From Nocardioides sp. (GTDB taxonomy: Bacteria; Actinomycetota; Actinomycetes; Propionibacteriales; Nocardioidaceae), in contig NZ_JASBRN010000035.1 of assembly GCF_030149505.1 (NCBI RefSeq), forward strand, positions 1 through 57,995: a stretch of 57,995 bases of DNA. The letters run 5' to 3'. A program made the translations under genes and the position numbers. How positions within the stretch are numbered: position 1 is the first letter of the stretch; the number at the start of each line of letters is the position of its first letter. Positions 53,621 through 57,995 of the stretch are shown in pieces. The notes beneath the pieces are model-generated. The model made no database searches. It saw nothing but the letters and a program-made list of their open reading frames with translations, and was not told where the DNA came from.

Positions 53621-53775
53621 GTGCGACCAGGTGAACGCGCGTTGGTGTAGGTGAGCAGGAACATCGTCACCGTCGACGTGCTGATCATGGCCGCGAAGAT
53701 GAGGTACATCTTGCGCTCGTGCTTCGTGTGCTGCTCGTGCTCGGAGGACTGGTTCTTCTCGGACTTCGTGGTCAT
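53617..53775 (-). pseudogene. upstream part of the DUF305 gene, separated by a frameshift
   Basis: This 52-residue frame gives MTTKSEKNQSSEHEQHTKHE and a first helix ending LLTYTN, then shifts to ARSPGRT and stops. Removing two bases of the CGCGCG run at 53636-53641 restores TYTN-AFTWSHMTFSEERVY, the continuous family sequence. GGAG precedes the ATG at 53775. It could be a true mutation or a sequencing error. Confidence 0.7.
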
Positions 53776-53870
53776 GCTGGGACTCCTCTCATCCGGGGTA
53801 CGCATCCGCATCGCCGGTTGTGGCACCAGTGCTTGTCGTCGGCGATCCGGCGGAGTGGTTCCGTCTGTGC

Positions 53871-54134
53871 CTACTGGTCGCTGTCGCCTCGGAGCTGACG
53901 GAGACGGTCCTGGTACTCCTCGTCGGTGAGCTCGCCCCGGGCGTAGCGCTCGTCGAGGAGCTCTTGCGCTCGAGTTCTCCCGGTCCCTGGTCCAGGCGGT
54001 GGCGCGCCGCCACTGCTGCGATTCGTGCCTCCGCCGCTGCCGCGAATCAGCAGCACAACGACGAGGACGAGGACCAGGATCATGATCGGCCAGATGAACC
54101 ACATCCAGCCCATGCCCCCTCCGTTGCCGTACAT
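53871..54134 (-). CDS. SHOCT-domain small membrane protein, second copy
   Basis: This 87-residue protein has a Met/Gly/Trp-rich N-terminus (MYGNGGGMGWMWF), one transmembrane helix (to about residue 32), a Gly/Pro-rich linker and a SHOCT tail (ELLDERYARGELTDEEYQDRLRQL). The ATG at 54134 has GAGGGGTGA upstream. It is 95 bp before the DUF305 gene and downstream of a multicopper oxidase remnant, the same SHOCT/MCO pairing as at 35687-37534. Confidence 0.82.
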   Translation of the reverse strand: MYGNGGGMGWMWFIWPIMILVLVLVVVLLIRGSGGGTNRSSGGAPPPGPGTGRTRAQELLDERYARGELTDEEYQDRLRQLRGDSDQ

Positions 54135-54222
54135 GCGTCTCACCCCTCTTCCGATTCTGGAGCCCCGAGGGCTCCGTTCTGTTGGCCGGCGGCCCGCTCT
54201 ACGCGGCGACCCGCCGACGTGG

Positions 54223-54318
54223 TCAATTGGCCAGGACGGTGCCCGTCATTCCCCGGTCCTCGTGGTCGAGGATGTGACAGTGGTAGACGGTCCGACCGCC
54301 GCCGAAGTCCTCCCTACG
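54223..54318 (-). pseudogene. C-terminal remnant of a multicopper oxidase
   Basis: Only about 31 codons remain: REDFGGGRTVYHCHILDHED followed by RGM and a few residues to the stop. The HCHxxxHxxxxM motif is the type-1/type-3 copper site at the end of multicopper oxidases. Everything upstream is gone; the remaining frame has no family similarity. A longer open frame covers it only by chance. Confidence 0.75.
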
Positions 54319-55063
54319 TCCCCGGGATAGGCCTTGAGCATCTCCCGATGTGTCACTGATCCTCCTACTTGGTCGCGATCGGAGACGCCGCTCGCATGCG
54401 GCGCGGACGCCGGCGGCATCCTTCGAGCAGTACCCACCACGTTCCAGTTCACCCGTACGACTGCACGGATGTTCGGGGTGTTCGCGGTCTGCCACGAAGG
54501 CCGTTGAACAGGAGCCCACAGGGCCAGGGGCATGGCAAACCCATGGCAGTACTCGACGTCAGTCAGCACTCGACGTCAGCCTCGCGTGGTGAGGGGGTGA
54601 CTGGAGGTCATGCAGACCCATTCGACGCAACTGCAACTCTGCGGCGACTCGGCCTGCATCGAGCGAACGTGCGGGTTTGAACGGCACGCTCCGCGGCCGC
54701 CGAGATCCAGGAATTGCCTCCACGTACGCGCCTCCTACCCTGGAGATCAGGCGCAGCATCAGCGCCATCACGAGCGCGGCACGCCTGTACGGGTGTGAGA
54801 GTCGGGGGGAGAGAGACACGCGTCGCGCACAGTCTGAGGGCGGCGGTCGAACCAGCGCCCCCAGAACCGACTCCACTTGGTCTCCGAACACATGGGCCGA
54901 CACGAGCAGGCAGGGCGTACCGCGTCTCGACCGTGCGCACAGCAACCTCCCAAAGCCACCTGTTACGACGTCACTGCGATGCACGTTCCAGAAGAGACCC
55001 TGTGCTTCGCGGGCTGTCCGACCGAGTGGTGGGCGCCCGAAACGGGGAAGACTCGGGCGCCCA
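54319..55063. other. 745-bp stretch without a recognisable gene
   Basis: Short open frames here overlap on both strands without consistent codon bias or Shine-Dalgarno sites. I recognise no protein, RNA gene or repeat. It may be decayed multicopper oxidase and flanking sequence left by the rearrangement that ended at the IS element. Confidence 0.5.
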
Positions 55064-56491
55064 AGTTGAGTCCCCGATAGTGGTGTAGCGCGGTCGCCGA
55101 GATCGTCACCGGTGTGTACGGATGACGAAGCAGCGGCCACCGCGTGATCCTTCGAGCGAACCTCTCACAGCACTCTCGAACGGAGTCATCACGATGACCG
55201 CTCCTCACATTGTCGACCCTGCACGCCTGCTTGGTGAAGCCCTCGCCGAAGCGTCGCCGGATCTGATGCGCTCGCTGTTGCAGACGATGATCAACGCCCT
55301 GCTGTGCGCGGATGCCGACGCCGTGGTCGGCGCCGAGTACGGCCGCCCCACCCCGGGCCGGACAGCGCAGCGCAACGGCTACCGCCACCGTGACCTCGAC
55401 ACCCGCGTCGGCACCATCGACGTCGCGATCCCCAAGCTCCGCAAGGGCACCTACTTCCCCGAGTGGCTGCTCGAGCGCCGCAAGCGAGCAGAGACCGCGC
55501 TGATCACCGTGGTCGCCGACTGCTACCTCGCCGGGGTGTCCACGCGGCGGATGGACAAGCTGGTCAAGACCCTCGGCATCGACTCGCTGTCGAAGTCGCA
55601 AGTCTCCCGAATGGCCGCCGAGCTCGACGAGCACGTCGAGCAGTTCCGCCACCGTCCCCTCGATGCCGCTGGCCCGTTCACGTTCGTTGCAGCTGATGCG
55701 CTGACGATGAAGGTCCGCGAGGGCGGACGGGTGATCAACGCCGCGGTGTTGCTGGCCACCGGCGTGAACGGCGACGGGCACCGTGAGGTCCTGGGGATGC
55801 GCGTAGCCACATCCGAGACCGGTGCGGCGTGGAACGAGTTCTTCGCCGACCTGGTCGCCCGCGGCCTGTCCGGGGTACGGCTCGTGACCAGCGACGCCCA
55901 CCCCGGTCTGGTCGAGGCGGTCGCAGCCAACCTGGCTGGCGCGGCCTGGCAACGCTGCCGCACCCACTACGCAGCGAACCTCATGGCCGTGACGCCGAAG
56001 TCGATGTGGCCGGCGGTCAAAGCGATGCTGCACAGCGTCTACGACCAGCCCGACGCCACAGCCGTGCACGCCCAGTTCGACCGACTCCTGGACTACGTCG
56101 CCGAGAAGCTCCCCGCGGTCCACGACCACCTCGACGGCGCCCGCGCCGACATCCTCGCCTTCACCGGCTTCCCCAAGGACGTGTGGACCCAGATCTGGTC
56201 CAACAACCCCGCCGAGCGACTCAATCGCGAGATCCGCCGCCGCACCGACGCCGTCGGGATCTTCCCCACCCGCGAGGCCATCGTCCGCCTGGTCGGAGCA
56301 GTCCTGGCCGAGCAGACCGACGAATGGGCCGAAGGACGCCGCTACCTCGGACTCGAGGTCCTCGCGCGCTGCCGCGTCAACATCGTCCCCACCACCAACA
56401 CCGAGATCGGAGCCGACGACCTACCAGCACTGACCGCCTAAACGACCCCCTTCGAAGGAACGCAGCGCTACACCACTACCGGGGACTTGAC
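55064..56491 (+). mobile_element. IS256-family insertion sequence, copy 2 (inverted relative to copy 1)
   Basis: This 1,428-bp element has the same termini as copy 1 (AGTCCCCGATAGTGGTGTAGC at the left and the matching inverted right end). The flanks GGGCGCCCA (left) and CCCAACAGC (right) are not a target duplication. The element may therefore have lost it through recombination or a deletion. The two copies bracket about 34 kb in inverted orientation and could allow inversion of that segment. Confidence 0.88.
55194..56441 (+). CDS. IS256-family (mutator-type) transposase, copy 2
   Basis: This 415-residue protein is nearly identical to copy 1, with all catalytic segments (VAADALTMKVREGG, VTSDAHPGL, NNPAERLNREIRRR). 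It differs at several positions, for example LRSLLQTMINALLCADADAV, IDSLSKSQ and NIVPTTNTEIGADDLPALTA near the end. It is intact. The ATG at 55194 has GGAG about 8 nt upstream; an earlier ATG at 55122 would add 24 residues. Confidence 0.92.
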   Translation: MTAPHIVDPARLLGEALAEASPDLMRSLLQTMINALLCADADAVVGAEYGRPTPGRTAQRNGYRHRDLDTRVGTIDVAIPKLRKGTYFPEWLLERRKRAETALITVVADCYLAGVSTRRMDKLVKTLGIDSLSKSQVSRMAAELDEHVEQFRHRPLDAAGPFTFVAADALTMKVREGGRVINAAVLLATGVNGDGHREVLGMRVATSETGAAWNEFFADLVARGLSGVRLVTSDAHPGLVEAVAANLAGAAWQRCRTHYAANLMAVTPKSMWPAVKAMLHSVYDQPDATAVHAQFDRLLDYVAEKLPAVHDHLDGARADILAFTGFPKDVWTQIWSNNPAERLNREIRRRTDAVGIFPTREAIVRLVGAVLAEQTDEWAEGRRYLGLEVLARCRVNIVPTTNTEIGADDLPALTA

Positions 56492-56646
56492 CCCAACAGC
56501 CTGGGTCTACTTGGTCTCGGCCGCTGCACGCCAGGGTCTGCGACGAGGTGAGACGACCTGATTCGAACTGATTCCTGACGAGAAGTTCGGTCCCCACATA
56601 CAGCGCTTCTGCCGACAAATTGCCGACAGATAGCTCCGAAGACGAC

Positions 56647-56684
56647 CAGAGGCCGCCTCCGGATGACTCCGAAAACGGCCTCTG
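56647..56684. terminator. stem-loop terminator next to the tRNA fragment
   Basis: Nine-bp perfect arms CAGAGGCCG and CGGCCTCTG enclose a 20-nt loop, followed by a T-containing stretch (GTGTTTTACTTTG). It lies 18 bp from the tRNA 3' fragment and would terminate transcripts from either side. Confidence 0.6.
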
Positions 56685-56701
56685 ACCTGGTGTTTTACTT
56701 T

Positions 56702-56736
56702 GTAGCGGGGGCAGGATTTGAACCTGCGACCTCTGG
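56702..56736 (-). other. 35-bp tRNA 3'-end fragment, probable attachment-site relic
   Basis: On the minus strand this gives a T-arm and acceptor 3' strand (GCAGGTTCAAATCCTGC then CCCCGCT). It closely resembles the 3' end of actinobacterial initiator tRNA-Met. No D-arm or anticodon arm follows in the 5' direction, so no functional tRNA is encoded. Such 3'-end copies mark one junction of a tRNA-integrated element. Confidence 0.7.
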
Positions 56737-57187
56737 ACTCACGGTGCGATGGCGACTGTTGTTCGTCGCCGCTTGCTGGCTTTTGACAGGTTGGGCGCTG
56801 ACCTGCGCAAACGCTCCCGCTGGGGTGGCTACATCGCTCGCTCGTTGTGATCCCACTTGACCTGGCTAGACCCTTTGCGCTCACGTTTTCGGGACATAAA
56901 CGCGGCGTGGCTCGAATCTCATTCAACCTGGTCGACGAGAACGCCAGGTGCAGTTTCAGGATCTCCCGAGCGATCGCCTCGACAACTCGCTGCTTGGTTG
57001 TGGGCAGAAGCCCGCGAGCGACCGTTCCGGGCGACGAAGGACTAGCTCTGCTGCACAGACCCGGCGCTGAGACCACCTCCGACCGGGGCGAACTGCTCAT
57101 GAGACGCTACTGATGCCAGACGTATTTCTTTACCAAGGCTCGCACAGGTCTGGTGCCGACTGCGGTCGGCGCAGCGGGTGAGACCGT
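56737..57187. other. 451-bp stretch without a recognisable gene
   Basis: No open frame here has coding bias or a family signal. A long minus-strand frame crosses the tRNA fragment and is a translation artefact. Base composition is lower in GC than the core chromosome. I see no further structured element. Confidence 0.45.
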
Positions 57188-57778
57188 TCAGCGGACCTGC
57201 AGCACGATGCGCTGCTCGGGCTCCAGGCGCAGGTCAGCCGGGTCGCCTTCCACAGGCGTGCCATCACTGGTGACCTGCAGGACGCCGTTGTCGACGCGTA
57301 CGCCGCCGATCTGGGCGGGGGTCAGCTTGACACCCCACTGCGTGAACAGCTGCCCGAGTGTGAAGACCTCCCCGACGGTGTCAGCCTCGATGTGGATCGT
57401 GCCGTCCGTCTCGTGCGTGTGAACGGCGGACATGGCACCGGTGGCGGGATCCACACCAATGTTGGCCGGGACCTGGACCTGTTGGCCGTCGATGATGATC
57501 TGCAGGTTTGGGTGGTAGTGCTCAGCCGTGCCCATTGGTCCGAGGTCGAGGCCTGCGGCGGCAACGCGAGCGGGGACGTCAGCGACGGGCGCCGGCCAAG
57601 GCGGCATAGAACGGCCGTCTGCGGTCACGGTTTCGGCGTTTCCTTGCTGCGAGCTCGACGGGGCTGTCGTCTCGTCGGCTGGGTCACTGCCGCAACCTGA
57701 GATGAGCCCAGCCGTGAAAGTAGCCCAGGCAGCCGCTGTCAGGAGGCGGAGAAGGGACCGGTGCCGGGCGTTCGTCAA
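57188..57778 (-). CDS. His-containing lipoprotein of unknown function
   Basis: This 196-residue lipoprotein has a lipobox GLISGC (Cys about 29), a Ser/Pro linker and a beta-rich domain. The domain contains EHYHPNLQIIIDGQQVQVP and SAVHTHETDGTIHIEADT, a spaced set of His residues (HYH, HTH, H). A GQLFTQWGVKLT segment follows. The His pattern suggests extracytoplasmic metal (Cu or Zn) binding, and related hypothetical lipoproteins occur in actinobacteria. No operon partner is visible; the third transposase start lies 127 bp away on the other strand. Confidence 0.75.
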   Translation of the reverse strand: MTNARHRSLLRLLTAAAWATFTAGLISGCGSDPADETTAPSSSQQGNAETVTADGRSMPPWPAPVADVPARVAAAGLDLGPMGTAEHYHPNLQIIIDGQQVQVPANIGVDPATGAMSAVHTHETDGTIHIEADTVGEVFTLGQLFTQWGVKLTPAQIGGVRVDNGVLQVTSDGTPVEGDPADLRLEPEQRIVLQVR

Positions 57779-57854
57779 GGGGTGTCCTGGGAGCTTGCTG
57801 GGGGTCGGTGGTGCGAGGCCGAGGCTAACGGTTGCCGCAAAGCGTCCGATGCCC

Positions 57855-57878
57855 GGGGGTGTCAGATGGTCTGTGTAA
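57855..57878 (+). repeat. probable terminal inverted repeat of a third insertion sequence
   Basis: The stretch GGGTGTCAGATGGTCTGTGT resembles the outer end of IS1081/IS256-type elements and lies 26 bp before a probable transposase start. The other end is beyond the window. Confidence 0.5.
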
Positions 57879-57904
57879 GCGGTCGGTCCTGAAGGAGGAC
57901 CAAG

Positions 57905-57995
57905 ATGACCGCTGTGACCACTGAGAACGATGAGGCTGACGTGACGACGACAGGCACCGGTGAGCGGCCGAGCCGTGCTGCTGCTCGTCGCGTCG
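57905..57995 (+). CDS. start of a probable transposase, cut by the window edge
   Basis: The frame opens MTAVTTENDEADVTTTGTGE and continues RPSRAAARRV to the window end, a Thr/Glu/Arg-rich leader like that of several IS256-type transposases. AAGGAGGA precedes the ATG. Only 30 codons are present, so the family call is tentative. Confidence 0.5.
   Translation, partial: MTAVTTENDEADVTTTGTGERPSRAAARRV

Noticed and set aside
54559..55140. Possible protein genes between the MCO relic and the second IS
   Set aside because: Overlapping short frames on both strands, no consistent codon bias and no recognisable motif.
56507..57100. Minus-strand frame of about 197 codons
   Set aside because: It crosses the tRNA fragment, giving the known artefact GRRFKSCPRY, and has no coding bias elsewhere.
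57186..57200. Extra copy of the CTTCA direct-repeat box
   Set aside because: Only one half-site (TTCAGCGGACC) is present and it lies at the end of a coding region.

Overview
The window is about 58 kb from a very high-GC Gram-positive chromosome. Codon use with G or C at nearly every third position, frequent GTG and TTG starts, ATGA/GTGA stop-start overlaps, Tat-type secretion signals, a DUF3152 protein and an fMet-type tRNA 3' end all point to an actinobacterium. The family mix suggests Nocardioidaceae (Nocardioides-like). That placement is inference.

Positions 1-19.3 kb look like core chromosome: an ABC exporter, gluconokinase, a STAS anti-anti-sigma protein, a DUF1295 membrane protein overlapping an FAD oxidoreductase (with a KstR-like palindrome just upstream), a Tat-exported peptidoglycan amidase, a YnfA protein, a SipW signal peptidase between two probable SipW substrates, a two-component system, a Zn/Mn ABC importer with a Fur-family regulator, an alcohol dehydrogenase and a RecQ-like helicase. 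An IS256-family element with a 9-bp target duplication follows at 19.43-20.86 kb. Next come a secreted protein with four Cys-containing repeats and a desaturase-ferredoxin reductase fusion under a strong palindrome.

From about 24 kb to 54.3 kb lies a copper/heavy-metal accessory island. It contains DUF305 proteins, a F510_1955-type lipoprotein and a CsoR-headed operon (csoR, CopZ-like chaperone, copA-type ATPase, a second P1B ATPase with an unusual CPD motif). It also has a thiol-redox cassette, an OmpR/HK pair, a SHOCT-multicopper oxidase operon, an unusual nuclease-like/AAA pair, and an ABC exporter whose ATPase carries a YHS metal domain. A repeated 17-bp direct-repeat box upstream of three of these operons probably marks the regulon of the OmpR/HK pair. 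The island then runs through two truncated genes joined head to head and into an orphan complex-I-like membrane arm, nuoA-[degenerate B/D-like]-nuoHJKLMN. This module has no Fe-S or NADH subunits, and its B/D-like subunit carries five HEGMDHG-type repeats. It sits downstream of SHOCT, DUF305 and a multicopper-oxidase remnant, so it looks tied to copper or periplasmic redox. It is the best candidate for an undescribed system here.

The right end holds a second, diverged, inverted IS256-family copy (55.06-56.49 kb), a 35-bp tRNA 3'-end att-like fragment (56.70 kb), a His-containing lipoprotein and the start of a third probable transposase at the window edge. No integrase, conjugation genes, rRNA, complete tRNA or CRISPR array is visible.
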